From Halomonas sp. 707D7 (lineage in GTDB: Bacteria > Pseudomonadota > Gammaproteobacteria > Pseudomonadales > Halomonadaceae), in contig NZ_JAMZBC010000004.1 in assembly GCF_024158715.1 (NCBI RefSeq), positions 1 through 53,446 of the forward strand: 53,446 bases of DNA, written 5' to 3'. Positions 10,418-19,101 of the stretch are shown one piece after another. The notes under the pieces are model-generated. The model was not told the origin of the DNA. It did no database searches and saw only the letters and a program-made list of their open reading frames with translations. The translations under genes were made by a program, and so were the position numbers. Position 1 is the first letter of the stretch. Each line of letters starts with the position of its first letter.

Positions 10418-10436
10418 TGGAGGGAGAGATGTAATG
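10403..10436 (+). repeat. 17-bp tandem duplication carrying a stop/start junction and a 5-codon mini-ORF
   Basis: Copy 1 (10403-10419) reads GAGGGAGAAATGTAATG and copy 2 (10420-10436) differs by one base. Each copy has a Shine-Dalgarno-like GGGAGA and a TAATG overlap. As a result the first astA gene ends TAATG, opening a frame that encodes only MEGEM, whose own TAA overlaps the ATG (10434) of the second astA gene. The reading chain is therefore astA, mini-ORF, astA. Confidence 0.75.
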
Positions 10437-11477
10437 CGCATTCGACCCATTGCCCGTGACGATATCGAGGGTCTGCAGGCGCTCTCCCAGCAGGCCGGCG
10501 TGGGGTTCACGTCGCTTCCGGACAACCGCGAGTTCCTGGCCGGCAAGATCGAGGCCGCCGCGCGGGCTTTCGAGGAGCGCACGCCGGTGGACGACCGGCT
10601 CTACTTCTTCGTGCTCGAGGACGAGACCACCGGCGAGCTTGCCGGCTGCAGCGCCATCGTTGGCCAAGTGGGCCGCGAGGTGCCGTTCTACCACTACCGG
10701 CTGGGCACGCTCGCCCACTCCTCGGTCCAGCTCGATCTGCATCGCACCATCGACACGCTGTTTCTGAGCTCGGATCACACCGGCGACGCCGAGGTGTGCT
10801 CGCTATTCTTGCGCCCGGAGTATCGCGGCGAGGCGAACAGGCATCTGCGCAGCGGCGCGCTGCTCTCGAAGGCGCGCTGGCTGTTCATCGCCCAGTTTCG
10901 CGATCGTTTCCCGGCCAAGGTGCTCGCCGAGATGCGCGGCGTCTTCGATGAGCACAACCGCAGCCCGTTCTGGGATAGCCTCGGCAAGCACTTCTTTCCC
11001 ATGGACTTCGATGAGGCCGACCGGCTCACGGGCCTGGGGCAGAAGAGCTTCATCGGCGAGCTGATGCCGAAGTTTCCGATCTATACCACCTTCATGTCGC
11101 CAGAGGCGCGCGCCTGCATCGGCCAGGTGCATCGCCACACCCGCCCGGCGCTCGAGATGCTCAAGAAGGAGGGGCTTCGCTGGGAGGGCTACATCGACAT
11201 CTTCGACGGCGGCCCCACCGTCGAGGCCTACATCGACGACGTGCGCGCGGTGCGCACTTCCCGCGTCCATCCGGTCGAGATATCCAAGGAGGCGCCGGTC
11301 CAGAGCGTCAGCCGCTGGCTGGCGGCGAGCACGCGGATGAACGCCTTCCGGGCCGCCTGGATCGGGCGTGGCCCCGGCGAAGACGGCACCCTCGTGCTCA
11401 GCGAGGAGGAAGCCCGCCGGCTGGAGGTGAGCGCCGGCGATACGCTCAGACTACTCGACACCCAGGAGACGTCATGA
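10434..11477 (+). CDS. astA: Arginine N-succinyltransferase, second (beta-type) subunit
   Basis: 347 aa, full length for the AstA family. It starts [20 protein letters not shown] and contains conserved blocks [33 protein letters not shown] and [14 protein letters not shown]. It forms N2-succinylarginine from arginine and succinyl-CoA. The ATG is coupled by a TAATG overlap to a five-codon frame created by a 17-bp duplication. The TGA stop overlaps the astD ATG (ATGA, 11474-11477), which supports tight translational coupling in the operon. Confidence 0.93.
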   Translation: MRIRPIARDDIEGLQALSQQAGVGFTSLPDNREFLAGKIEAAARAFEERTPVDDRLYFFVLEDETTGELAGCSAIVGQVGREVPFYHYRLGTLAHSSVQLDLHRTIDTLFLSSDHTGDAEVCSLFLRPEYRGEANRHLRSGALLSKARWLFIAQFRDRFPAKVLAEMRGVFDEHNRSPFWDSLGKHFFPMDFDEADRLTGLGQKSFIGELMPKFPIYTTFMSPEARACIGQVHRHTRPALEMLKKEGLRWEGYIDIFDGGPTVEAYIDDVRAVRTSRVHPVEISKEAPVQSVSRWLAASTRMNAFRAAWIGRGPGEDGTLVLSEEEARRLEVSAGDTLRLLDTQETS

Positions 11478-12961
11478 CCTCACTTTCCTCGAGCGCCAGG
11501 GCGCAGTTGCTGATCGACGGGCGCTGGATCGACGGCGACGGCGAACGCTTCACCAAGTTTGATCCGGTCGGTGGCCAGACGCTCTGGCAGGGCGGCGGCG
11601 CCAGCCCCGCTCAGGTCGGTGAGGCCGTTGCGGCAGCGCGCGGCGCGTTCGCTACCTGGGCGCGCACCCCCTTCGATGAGCGCCGGGCACTGACCGAGCG
11701 CTTCGCCGAGGTGCTCAAGCAAAGAAGCGAGGAGCTCGCCCGGGCGATCGCGTTCGAGACCGGCAAGCCGCTGTGGGAAGCGCGCACCGAAGCCGGCGCC
11801 ATGGTCGGCAAGGTGGCGCTTTCCGCCAAGGCGTACCTGGAGCGCACCGGCGAGCGCGAGAAGGCGGTGGGCAGCGCAAGCGCCGTGCTGCGCCATCGCC
11901 CCCACGGCGTGATGGCGGTGTTCGGCCCCTACAACTTTCCCGGCCACCTGCCCAACGGCCACATCGTACCGGCGCTGTTGGCGGGCAACACCGTGGTGTT
12001 CAAACCCAGCGACCAGACGCCCCTGACGGCGGACCTGACGCTTCAGTGCTGGGAAGAAGCGGGCCTGCCCGCCGCGGTGATCAACCTGGTGCAGGGCGGT
12101 ATCGAGACCGGCCAAGCCTTGGCCGGGGATGCTCGCATCGACGGGCTGCTGTTCACCGGCAGCGCCCAGGTCGGCGGGCTCTTGCACCGCCAGTTCGCCG
12201 GCCAGCTCGACAAGATCCTGGCGCTGGAGCTTGGCGGCAACAACCCCTTGGTGGTCAAGGACGTGCAGGATGAGCGCGCTGCGGTATTGACCATCCTGCA
12301 GTCCGCGTTTCTCTCCGGCGGGCAGCGCTGCACCTGCGCCCGGCGGCTGCTGGTGCCGAAGGGCGAGGCGGGCGACCGGCTGATCGAAGCGCTTTCCCGG
12401 GCCATCGCGCAGCTTCGCGTGGCCGGGCCCTTCGAGGAAGAGCCGGCGCCGTTCTATGGCGGGCTCGTAAGCTCCGCCGCCGCCGACGGGCTCTTGAAGG
12501 CTCAGGCGGCGCTCGAAGCGCTGGGGGGCCGGGTGATCAATCGCATGCAGCGCCTCGAGGAGAACACCAGCCTGTTGAGCCCGGCGCTGATCGACGTGAC
12601 CGGCCTGGACGTTCCGGACGAGGAGTACTTCGGTCCGCTGCTCAAGGTTCATCGCTTCGATGACTGGGACGAGGCGATCGAACTTGCCAACGCTACCCGC
12701 TACGGGCTTTCCGCCGGGCTGATCGGCGGCGAGCGCGCCGACTGGGACGATTTTCTGCTGCGCATTCGCGCCGGCATCGTCAACTGGAACCGCCAGACCA
12801 CCGGCGCTTCGGGGGATGCGCCCTTCGGCGGCGTGGGGGACAGCGGCAATCATCGGCCAAGTGCTTTCTACGCGGCGGACTACTGCGCCTTCCCGGTCGC
12901 TTCGATGGAGGCCGAGTCGCTGGAGCTGCCCGAGAACCTGCCGCCCGGCATCACGCTGTGA
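11474..12961 (+). CDS. astD: N-succinylglutamate 5-semialdehyde dehydrogenase (AstD)
   Basis: 495 aa aldehyde dehydrogenase that oxidises N-succinylglutamate semialdehyde to N-succinylglutamate with NAD+, step 4 of the AST pathway. Visible active-site residues are Asn154 (GPYNFPGH), Glu252 ([10 protein letters not shown]) and the nucleophile Cys286 ([10 protein letters not shown], with the second Cys typical of AstD). The length is that of the family. Start and preceding stop overlap as ATGA. astB follows 8 bases after the stop. Confidence 0.95.
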   Translation: MTSLSSSARAQLLIDGRWIDGDGERFTKFDPVGGQTLWQGGGASPAQVGEAVAAARGAFATWARTPFDERRALTERFAEVLKQRSEELARAIAFETGKPLWEARTEAGAMVGKVALSAKAYLERTGEREKAVGSASAVLRHRPHGVMAVFGPYNFPGHLPNGHIVPALLAGNTVVFKPSDQTPLTADLTLQCWEEAGLPAAVINLVQGGIETGQALAGDARIDGLLFTGSAQVGGLLHRQFAGQLDKILALELGGNNPLVVKDVQDERAAVLTILQSAFLSGGQRCTCARRLLVPKGEAGDRLIEALSRAIAQLRVAGPFEEEPAPFYGGLVSSAAADGLLKAQAALEALGGRVINRMQRLEENTSLLSPALIDVTGLDVPDEEYFGPLLKVHRFDDWDEAIELANATRYGLSAGLIGGERADWDDFLLRIRAGIVNWNRQTTGASGDAPFGGVGDSGNHRPSAFYAADYCAFPVASMEAESLELPENLPPGITL

Positions 12962-12969
12962 GGAGCCCC

Positions 12970-14310
12970 ATGCAGGACATTCGCGAAGTCAATTTCGACG
13001 GGCTGGTCGGCCCGACCCACAACTACGCGGGGCTGGCCGCGGGCAACCTGGCCTCCCAGCGCCACGAAGGGCTCACCGCCAACCCAAGGCAAGGAGCGCT
13101 TCAGGGCCTTGCCAAGATGAAGGCGCTGATGGAGGCGGGATATGCCCAGGGCGTACTGCCGCCCCAGCAGCGCCCGGACATCGGCGCACTACGCGCGCTG
13201 GGCTTTGCCGGCACCGACGGTGAGGTGCTGGCGCGCGCGGCGGTCGAGGCCCCCCAGCTTCTGCGCGCGGTCTGCTCGGCCTCCTCCATGTGGACCGCCA
13301 ACGCCGCCACGGTGACCCCGAGCGTGGACGCGCCGGATCATCGAGCGCACTTCACCCCGGCCAACCTGCAGTCGAGCTTTCACCGTTTTCTGGAGCCGGA
13401 GACGACCGGGCGAGTGCTGCAGGCGATCTTTCGCGACGAGCGCCACTTCGCCCACCATCCGACCCTGCCGGCCACCCCGGCGTTTGCCGACGAGGGCGCG
13501 GCGAACCACACCAGGCTCTGCGCCGAGCACGACGAGCTCGGCGTTCATCTGTTCGTCTACGGCCGAAAGGCCTTCGGCGACGGGCGCGAGCCTTCACGCT
13601 ACCCGGCGCGCCAGACGCTGGAGGCCAGCCAGGCCGTCGCCCGCCAGCACGGCCTCGTCGATGCGCAGTGCGTGTTCGCCCAGCAGCACCCGGAGGCGAT
13701 CGACGCCGGGGTCTTTCACAACGATGTGATCGCCGTCGGCAACGGCCCGGTGCTGCTCTACCACGAAAGGGCCTTTCTCGACGAGGAGGGCACCCTGGAG
13801 GCGCTGCGCGCCCGAATGGCGACGCCCCTGATCCCGGTGCGCGTGCCGGTGGAAGCGATGAGCCTCGAGGACGCCGTCGGTTCGTACCTGTTCAACTCGC
13901 AGCTTCTGACCAACCCGGACGGCAGCATGACGCTGGTGGTGCCCGGCGAGTGCCAGGAGAACGAGGCGGTCTGGCGGGTGATTCAGGATCTGATTCTCGC
14001 CGGTTACAACCCGATTTCCGAGGTGATCGTCAAGGACGTCAAGCAGAGCATGCAAAATGGCGGCGGCCCCGCCTGCCTGCGCCTGCGCGTGGCGCTCTCC
14101 CAAGCCGAGCGCGACGCCCTCGGTGGTCGCGTGCTGCTCACGTCTGCGCTATATGAAGATCTCACCGCCTGGGTCGAGCGCCATTACCGCGACCAGCTGG
14201 CCCCGCAGGACCTCGCCGACCCCGAGCTCGCGCGAGAGTCGCTCACGGCACTCGACGAGCTGACCGGGTTGCTCGACATTGGCTCGGTGTATCCGTTTCA
14301 GTTGGGGTAG
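12970..14310 (+). CDS. astB: N-succinylarginine dihydrolase (AstB)
   Basis: 446 aa, one residue from E. coli AstB. It hydrolyses N2-succinylarginine to succinylornithine, two ammonia and CO2, step 2 of the AST pathway. Family blocks are [19 protein letters not shown] at the N-terminus, [11 protein letters not shown], and [14 protein letters not shown] near the C-terminus with a conserved Cys. The ATG at 12970 is preceded by GAGGAG that overlaps the astD stop; a GTG at 12958 is less likely. It is the last ast gene here, and the next gene runs in the opposite direction. Confidence 0.95.
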   Translation: MQDIREVNFDGLVGPTHNYAGLAAGNLASQRHEGLTANPRQGALQGLAKMKALMEAGYAQGVLPPQQRPDIGALRALGFAGTDGEVLARAAVEAPQLLRAVCSASSMWTANAATVTPSVDAPDHRAHFTPANLQSSFHRFLEPETTGRVLQAIFRDERHFAHHPTLPATPAFADEGAANHTRLCAEHDELGVHLFVYGRKAFGDGREPSRYPARQTLEASQAVARQHGLVDAQCVFAQQHPEAIDAGVFHNDVIAVGNGPVLLYHERAFLDEEGTLEALRARMATPLIPVRVPVEAMSLEDAVGSYLFNSQLLTNPDGSMTLVVPGECQENEAVWRVIQDLILAGYNPISEVIVKDVKQSMQNGGGPACLRLRVALSQAERDALGGRVLLTSALYEDLTAWVERHYRDQLAPQDLADPELARESLTALDELTGLLDIGSVYPFQLG

Positions 14311-14327
14311 CGGGTAAGGCTCGGACG

Positions 14328-14924
14328 CTATTCGGCCAAGGGCGCGCCGATACAGCGTTCGAAGATGTTCGCCAGCGGCTGATAATGGCAGTAGTAGCTG
14401 GCGATATTGGCTTCTATCCACTCGTCGCGTTGAAGCGTTTGCCAGGAAATCTGGTAGCCGCAGTTAATGATCAGGTGTTCGAACAACAGTCGCTGAGCGC
14501 GTCCATTACCTTCACGAAAGGGGTGGATGACGTTCAGGTCGCCGTAGAGCTCTGCGCAGGCGTGGACAAGATCGGTCCTTTCGAGCTCGACGAAATGATT
14601 CTGCCTGGCTAGATAAGCGAAGAGCTTTTCCGCTTCGGGTACGATGCGGTGCACGTTGCAAAATCGCGTATCCCCCTTGGCAATATCGATCATGCGCAGC
14701 TCGCCTGCCCAGTCGTACAGGTCGCCGAATAGCTCACGGTGAAGGTGCTTCAGGTAGGCAAGATCAAAAGGCGGGGAGGCAAATTCGATGCTGTCGGCAT
14801 TGATCAGTGAAAGTTCGCGTTCGGCCTCTTCAAGCTCATCGGGGTCGGTAATGCCGAGTAGGTTACGCAATACGGCCGTGTCGGGATAGCAGTAAGGATC
14901 CTGGCCGGTGCCGTACTTGTCCAT
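14328..14924 (-). CDS. fic: Fic-domain protein (probable AMPylating toxin)
   Basis: 198 aa. The active-site loop HPFREGNGRAQR (residues 134-145) matches the HxFx(D/E)GNGRxxR consensus with all key residues, so AMP transfer onto a target hydroxyl is expected. Start and preceding antitoxin stop overlap as TGATG, a typical toxin-antitoxin arrangement. There is no internal inhibitory motif at its N-terminus, which fits class I Fic proteins controlled by a separate small partner. A 60-base sample (14401-14460) is 53% GC against 75% in astB (13801-13860), suggesting transfer. Confidence 0.92.
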   Translation of the reverse strand: MDKYGTGQDPYCYPDTAVLRNLLGITDPDELEEAERELSLINADSIEFASPPFDLAYLKHLHRELFGDLYDWAGELRMIDIAKGDTRFCNVHRIVPEAEKLFAYLARQNHFVELERTDLVHACAELYGDLNVIHPFREGNGRAQRLLFEHLIINCGYQISWQTLQRDEWIEANIASYYCHYQPLANIFERCIGAPLAE

Positions 14925-15088
14925 CAGCGCGGTTTATTCTTGGTGTACTTCGACAGTATTTCTGTCTTGTTCGCTTTTGGAGCCCGGACATCGACCGATA
15001 TGCCTTCGAGTGCCATGCTGGCTTGGTAGTTCGAGCGGCGTGCCTTGGCATGGTAGCGACGTTTGGTTTCAAGCGTGACGTTGTTCAT
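14924..15088 (-). CDS. yhfG: YhfG-like antitoxin of the Fic protein
   Basis: 54 aa. It contains SMALEG (Ser24-x3-Glu28-Gly29), the (S/T)xxxE(G/N) inhibitory motif whose Glu blocks ATP binding in Fic proteins. The N-terminal part is basic (KRRYHAKARRS), as in YhfG. A strong AAGGAGGG site lies just before the ATG at 15088; longer upstream forms lack such a site. It is translated just ahead of fic with a one-base overlap, so antitoxin is made first. Confidence 0.85.
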   Translation of the reverse strand: MNNVTLETKRRYHAKARRSNYQASMALEGISVDVRAPKANKTEILSKYTKNKPR

Positions 15089-15164
15089 GCTCCCTCCTTT
15101 TACTCTGATCCAGTATAACGCAATGGTGAGCAACCCTCATCCGACGGACGCAAAGGAGAGCGCC

Positions 15165-15596
15165 TTGAGAAGGACTCGAGCGTCGATTCAGCCCACTCGC
15201 GATCGCGCATTCGCCTCCGCGCTCATCCAGCGCAACATGGGCGGCTACTACCAGACCCTTGGCCTGCACTGGGACGAAACACTGTTCGCGCGCCAGTGGC
15301 GTACCATGGAGAGCTACCAAATCGTGCTCGAGGGGCGGTCGGTAGGACTCTTGTGCCTCGATCCGACGCCTTTGGCATGTTACCTCCGCGAGCTGCAGAT
15401 CGCGCCAGGGTGGCAGCGCCGGGGAGTGGGGAGGGCGGCGGTCAACTTCGCCGCGTCACGCGCTCGCAAGGCGGGCAGTGCCGCCTTGCGCCTGCGGGTG
15501 TTCTGCATCAACCCGGCGGTGGCCTTCTACGCGCGCCTGGGGTTTGAGATCGTCGATACCGCCGACGGCACCCACTACATGGAACGGCGGCTTTAA
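15165..15596 (+). CDS. GNAT-family N-acetyltransferase
   Basis: 143 aa from a TTG start. The acetyl-CoA-binding motif is clear: LRELQIAPGWQRRGVGRAAV (motif A, Q/RxxGxG/A), then NPAVAFYARLGFEIVDT (motif B). The substrate is unknown. The TTG at 15165 follows AAAGGAG by 6 bases and gives a normal GNAT N-terminus; an ATG at 15123 lacks a ribosome site. Its upstream region overlaps that of the divergent yhfG-fic pair. The stop interlocks with that of eamA (15593-15596). Confidence 0.85.
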   Translation: MRRTRASIQPTRDRAFASALIQRNMGGYYQTLGLHWDETLFARQWRTMESYQIVLEGRSVGLLCLDPTPLACYLRELQIAPGWQRRGVGRAAVNFAASRARKAGSAALRLRVFCINPAVAFYARLGFEIVDTADGTHYMERRL

Positions 15597-16531
15597 GGCG
15601 TCTGGCGGCCGGCAGCGCGCACCTTGCCGAGATTGAGCAGCGCGATGCCCCCACCGATCAGTACCGCGCCCAGCAGCAGCCCGTCGGGGGTGCTTTCGCC
15701 CTGAACGAAGATCGCCACCGGCACACCGAACAGCGCCCCCACCGAGCCCAGCAGGCTCAAGAGCACCGGGCCGCTGCTTTTCTGCAGCAAAAAGAGCAGC
15801 AGGAACTGGCCGGCGAAGGCCATTGCCTGGAGGGCGATCAGCAGCGCCGTGTTCCACCCCAAGGCCGGTATGCGCAGCGAAAAGCCCGGCAACACAGCGA
15901 CGCCCAGCAGCAGTATCACCGCCGCCACCAGCATGCCCGGTGCCAGCGCCTCGCTTGCCACGCCCGGAGGCCAGCGCAAGGTGCGGTAGAGATTGCCGAT
16001 GGCGAGCAGCACCGGGCCGAGCAGCGCGATCAGCACCCAGTGAACATCGACCTCTGGAGCGGCGAGCTTGTGGGCAGCGAGTGTCACGGCCCCCGTCAGC
16101 GCCGAGGCCACCCCGAGGGCACGAACTATCTGGAAACGTTCCATCTTCAGTAGCAGCGCGCCGAGATAGGTCAAAAGCGGCGGCAGCGTGATCACCAGTG
16201 CCACGAACCCGGCGCCGATATGCGCGACGGCGGAGAAGAACACCAGGTTGGAGCCCGCCACGCCCACCAGCGCCGAGACGCCGTAATACTCGAGGGTACG
16301 CGCGTTGACCGGCGGCAGCCTGCCCTTGGCCCCGGCCAGTGCCAGCAGCAGCGTCGCCGCCCCGCACAGCGACCAGAACAGAAACGCCAGCGGCGAGAGG
16401 CCGAATTCGCCGGCGAGTTTGGCGAGGTTGGTCGAAAGCCCCAGCAGCGCCCCGCCGGCCAGCAGGTAGCCAAGCGAGACAAGCCGCGCGCGGCGTGACG
16501 AGACGGAAGAAGTGGAATCGGTACTAGGCAT
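15593..16531 (-). CDS. EamA/DMT-family transporter
   Basis: 312 aa with about ten hydrophobic helices forming two EamA repeats. Characteristic residues include the SPLAFLFWSLCGAATLLLAL block of the first repeat and GSVGALFGVPVAIFVQGE in the second. Members are inner-membrane drug/metabolite exporters; the cargo is unknown. It is divergent from a MarR-family gene, with two operator-like palindromes in the 85-base gap, so it is probably the MarR target. The ATG at 16531 (MPSTDST) was preferred over a longer form that would read back through the operators. Confidence 0.87.
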   Translation of the reverse strand: MPSTDSTSSVSSRRARLVSLGYLLAGGALLGLSTNLAKLAGEFGLSPLAFLFWSLCGAATLLLALAGAKGRLPPVNARTLEYYGVSALVGVAGSNLVFFSAVAHIGAGFVALVITLPPLLTYLGALLLKMERFQIVRALGVASALTGAVTLAAHKLAAPEVDVHWVLIALLGPVLLAIGNLYRTLRWPPGVASEALAPGMLVAAVILLLGVAVLPGFSLRIPALGWNTALLIALQAMAFAGQFLLLFLLQKSSGPVLLSLLGSVGALFGVPVAIFVQGESTPDGLLLGAVLIGGGIALLNLGKVRAAGRQTP

Positions 16532-16552
16532 TGTGCGGCTCTGGTCATTTAT

Positions 16553-16593
16553 CTTGATATCAAGGTATTCGACTGATTGTCTTGACGTCAAGA
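16553..16593. promoter_or_regulatory. Two MarR-type operator palindromes
   Basis: CTTGATATCAAG (16553-16564) and TCTTGACGTCAAGA (16580-16593) are perfect palindromes sharing CTTGA-NN-TCAAG. Their centres are 28 bp apart, and they sit between the divergent eamA and marR starts. The size and symmetry suit MarR dimers; TTGACG inside the second site could also be a -35 box, so binding would block transcription. Confidence 0.7.
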
Positions 16594-16616
16594 TAAAAAG
16601 TCGTAAGCTTCGAGCC

Positions 16617-17123
16617 ATGGACCATGTCGATAGAATACTCGCTCAATGGCAGCGCCAGCGCCCGGACCTGGACGTCGCACCGATGGGCACGCTTGGCCGC
16701 CTCAAGCGGCTCAACCAGGTGCTGACCCGCGCCATGGAGAAGACCTGGGCGCCATTCGGGCTGAACGAGTCGAGCTTCGACGTGCTCGCCACGCTCAGGC
16801 GCGAAGGGCCGCCCTTTGCGCTTTCGCCAAGTGCTCTGATGGCCTCCACCCTGGTCACGTCCGGCACCATGACGCACCGGCTCCAGCAGCTCGAAAAAGC
16901 GGGGCTCATCGAGCGTATCAAGAATCCCGAGGACGGCCGCGGCTTTCTGATTTCGCTCTCGGAGAAGGGGTTTGCGCTGATCGACGAGGCCGTGGGCGCT
17001 CATGTCGACATGCAGCACGCGCTGGTCGGGGGGCTGACTGACACGCAGCGCGACGAGCTCGATGCGCTGCTCAAACAGATGCTGGAAAGTCTTGATCAGC
17101 GTATCCAGGAACACGAGAGGTAA
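16617..17123 (+). CDS. MarR-family transcriptional regulator
   Basis: 168 aa. Winged-helix signature: LTRAMEKTWAPFGLNESSFDVLATLRREG, then the recognition helix (TSGTMTHRLQQLEKAGLIERI) and the wing NPEDGRGFLISLSEKG with the conserved DGR. Members usually repress a divergent transporter and are released by a small ligand. The two palindromes directly upstream support autoregulation and control of eamA. The glpM-like gene follows 6 bases after the stop and is probably co-transcribed. Confidence 0.9.
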   Translation: MDHVDRILAQWQRQRPDLDVAPMGTLGRLKRLNQVLTRAMEKTWAPFGLNESSFDVLATLRREGPPFALSPSALMASTLVTSGTMTHRLQQLEKAGLIERIKNPEDGRGFLISLSEKGFALIDEAVGAHVDMQHALVGGLTDTQRDELDALLKQMLESLDQRIQEHER

Positions 17124-17129
17124 CGCGCG

Positions 17130-17471
17130 ATGGCGCTGTTGTTGAAATGTCTGCTTGGCGCGCTGGCGGTGCTTTTGATTGCGCTGTTGTCCCGTACCAA
17201 AAGCTTCTTTATTGCAGGCCTGGTGCCGCTGTTCCCCACCTTTGCGCTGATTGCCCACTACATCGTCGGTAGTGAGCGCGGCATGGCGGATCTGCGCACC
17301 ACTGCCCTGTTCGGGCTCTGCTCGCTGATTCCCTACGCGGCGTACCTCGCCGCCATCTACTACGCCAGCTACCGTTTCAGCCTGGCTGGCACGCTCACCA
17401 CCGCTACCCTGGTCTGGCTGCTCTTTGCGCTGCTTTTGCTCTGGGGCTGGACGCGCGTCTATCCCGGCTGA
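17130..17471 (+). CDS. GlpM-family membrane protein
   Basis: 113 aa with four hydrophobic helices. The block LLSRTKSFFIAGLVPLFPTFALIAHYIVG is typical of GlpM, an inner-membrane family named from Pseudomonas, where it affects alginate production; its molecular role is unknown. GAGAGG overlapping the marR stop serves as ribosome site. There is no glycerol gene nearby, so the name should not be read as function. It is followed by a 33-base gap and a convergent esterase gene. Confidence 0.8.
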   Translation: MALLLKCLLGALAVLLIALLSRTKSFFIAGLVPLFPTFALIAHYIVGSERGMADLRTTALFGLCSLIPYAAYLAAIYYASYRFSLAGTLTTATLVWLLFALLLLWGWTRVYPG

Positions 17472-17504
17472 GCGGCGCGGCAATGAGCAGGGCGTGCTAG
17501 CCGC

Positions 17505-18479
17505 TCAGGGCCGGACTTCTTGGGTGAAAAGCCCCCATTCCAGCGCGTCCCGCAGCGAAGCGTTCAGCATCGGGCCGTGGCCGAGGCCCGGGAACTCGCG
17601 GTAGCTTGCCTGCAGGTTCGCCATCTCTGCCAGGCGTTCGGCGAGGCGGGGAGGCGCATCTGCCGGTACGCTAGTGATGCGCGCCAGGTGGGCCTGCACG
17701 CGCGGGTCGTTCAGGTCGCGATGGCGGTGGTCGCGGGCGCGCTCGGCACCGCCCAGGGTGATGCGCACGCGCGTGGGTTGCGACACTCCCTTGGCCAGAA
17801 AGACGCGTTCGGGCGCGTCGAGCAGCGCGCCTTCGTGCCACCAGAGCGACGGGCTCGCCGCCGCGTAGTGGTTGAAAGCGTCGGGCCGGGTATAGAGCGT
17901 ATACAGCACGAACAGCCCGCCCAGGGAGTGCCCCCAGAGCGTCTGCTGGTTTGGTGCCAGCGGCACGCGGCGCTCGACCTCGGGGCGTATGCGCCGCTCG
18001 AGGGCGGCCAGAAACGCCTCCGCGCCCCCGCCTCGCTGCTCGGGTGGCAGGGTGTCATCGCCGTCGAGGGCGGTGAAGGTGTAATCACCCCGGCGGCGCG
18101 GGTCGGTACGCAGCTCGCTGGCGTGCCCCAGAAACACCAGCACCGGCGGGGCAGGGCGCTCGGCGAGCGTCTCGAGCAGGTCGGTATCGAAGGCCATCAG
18201 CGCGGCGTTGCCGTCGAGCATCCACACGGCGGGAAAGCCCGCCGCCGGTGCCGGGTGCTCGGGAATGGCCAGCGTGACGCGCCAGCGCCGAGCCTCATCG
18301 CCATGAGCGACGTCGAACTGCTCGAACCGGTAGACCTGGATGGGCTCGTCCAGGACGGTATGGCCGAGGGTGCGGGCAGGGTCGTGCTGCTGTGCCATGA
18401 GAGGCGTACTCCAGAAAGCCAGTAATCCCAGCGCCAAGGTGAGCGGCGCGAAACCGCGAGAAGTGAAGCGTTCGAGCAT
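17505..18479 (-). CDS. Periplasmic alpha/beta hydrolase, IroE/Fes-type siderophore esterase
   Basis: 324 aa. A signal peptide (about 1-29, ending LMAQQ) is followed by an esterase-D/Fes-like alpha/beta-hydrolase domain. The nucleophile elbow is GHSLGG, with WMLDGNAAL and YAAASPSLWW as in IroE-type proteins; the late GLGHGPM probably supplies the His. Such enzymes cut trilactone siderophores for iron release. A good Fur-box match 72 bases upstream supports an iron role. No siderophore synthesis or uptake gene is adjacent. Confidence 0.82.
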   Translation of the reverse strand: MLERFTSRGFAPLTLALGLLAFWSTPLMAQQHDPARTLGHTVLDEPIQVYRFEQFDVAHGDEARRWRVTLAIPEHPAPAAGFPAVWMLDGNAALMAFDTDLLETLAERPAPPVLVFLGHASELRTDPRRRGDYTFTALDGDDTLPPEQRGGGAEAFLAALERRIRPEVERRVPLAPNQQTLWGHSLGGLFVLYTLYTRPDAFNHYAAASPSLWWHEGALLDAPERVFLAKGVSQPTRVRITLGGAERARDHRHRDLNDPRVQAHLARITSVPADAPPRLAERLAEMANLQASYREFPGLGHGPMLNASLRDALEWGLFTQEVRP

Positions 18480-18550
18480 GTCGGTATCCTCGGCAGTGTC
18501 CGCAGGGGAGCGCCGCCGTGCTTGACGGGCAAATGGCCAACGAGATTAAA

Positions 18551-18569
18551 AGCAATGATAATCGTTGGC
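18551..18569 (-). promoter_or_regulatory. Fur-box-like site upstream of the siderophore esterase
   Basis: The core AATGATAATC at 18554-18563 followed by GTT matches 13 of 19 positions of the classical Fur box GATAATGATAATCATTATC. It lies 72 bases before the esterase start on the minus strand and 80 bases before the divergent GNAT gene, so either could be controlled. Confidence 0.6.
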
Positions 18570-18648
18570 AACCAGGCGCTGGCCGAGCCGCGAAGGGAGC
18601 TTGAGTTGATACAATGGCCGTCTAGCCTACGCTTCAAGGATTCGCTTC

Positions 18649-19101
18649 ATGTCGCTTACGTTTCACTGGTCGCGCTTCGATGAGTTGAGTACTCGCGCCT
18701 TCTTCGAGATTGCCCGCGCCCGCGTGGCGGTGTTCGTGGTCGAGCAAGCCTGTGCCTATCAGGAGCTCGACGACCTCGACCCGCTTGCCTGGCACCTGTG
18801 CGCGATGCAGGACAGCGCGCTTGCCGCCTACGTGCGCGTGGTGGCCCCGGGCGACAGGTTCGCCGAGCCCTCGATCGGGCGGGTGATGACCACGGCTGCC
18901 TTTCGCGGGCAGCGGCTGGGCCACGTTCTGATGACGGAGGCGATCCGCTTCACCGAAGAGCGCTACCCTGGCCACGGCATCCGTATCGGTGCCCAGGCGC
19001 ATCTCGAGCGCTTCTACGCCTCGCTCGGCTTCGACACCGCAAGCGAGCCTTTCGATGAAGACGGCATCGCGCACATCGAGATGGTCAAGGCAGCACCATG
19101 A
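18649..19101 (+). CDS. ElaA-like GNAT acetyltransferase
   Basis: 150 aa. The start LTFHWSRFDELSTRAFFEI and the block RVAVFVVEQACAYQELDDLD are characteristic of ElaA. The acetyl-CoA site reads IGRVMTTAAFRGQRLGHVLM, and HLERFYASLGF follows. The substrate is unknown. AAGGA lies 8 bases before the ATG. The stop overlaps the bluB start as ATGA (19098-19101), so the two are co-translated. Confidence 0.88.
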   Translation: MSLTFHWSRFDELSTRAFFEIARARVAVFVVEQACAYQELDDLDPLAWHLCAMQDSALAAYVRVVAPGDRFAEPSIGRVMTTAAFRGQRLGHVLMTEAIRFTEERYPGHGIRIGAQAHLERFYASLGFDTASEPFDEDGIAHIEMVKAAP

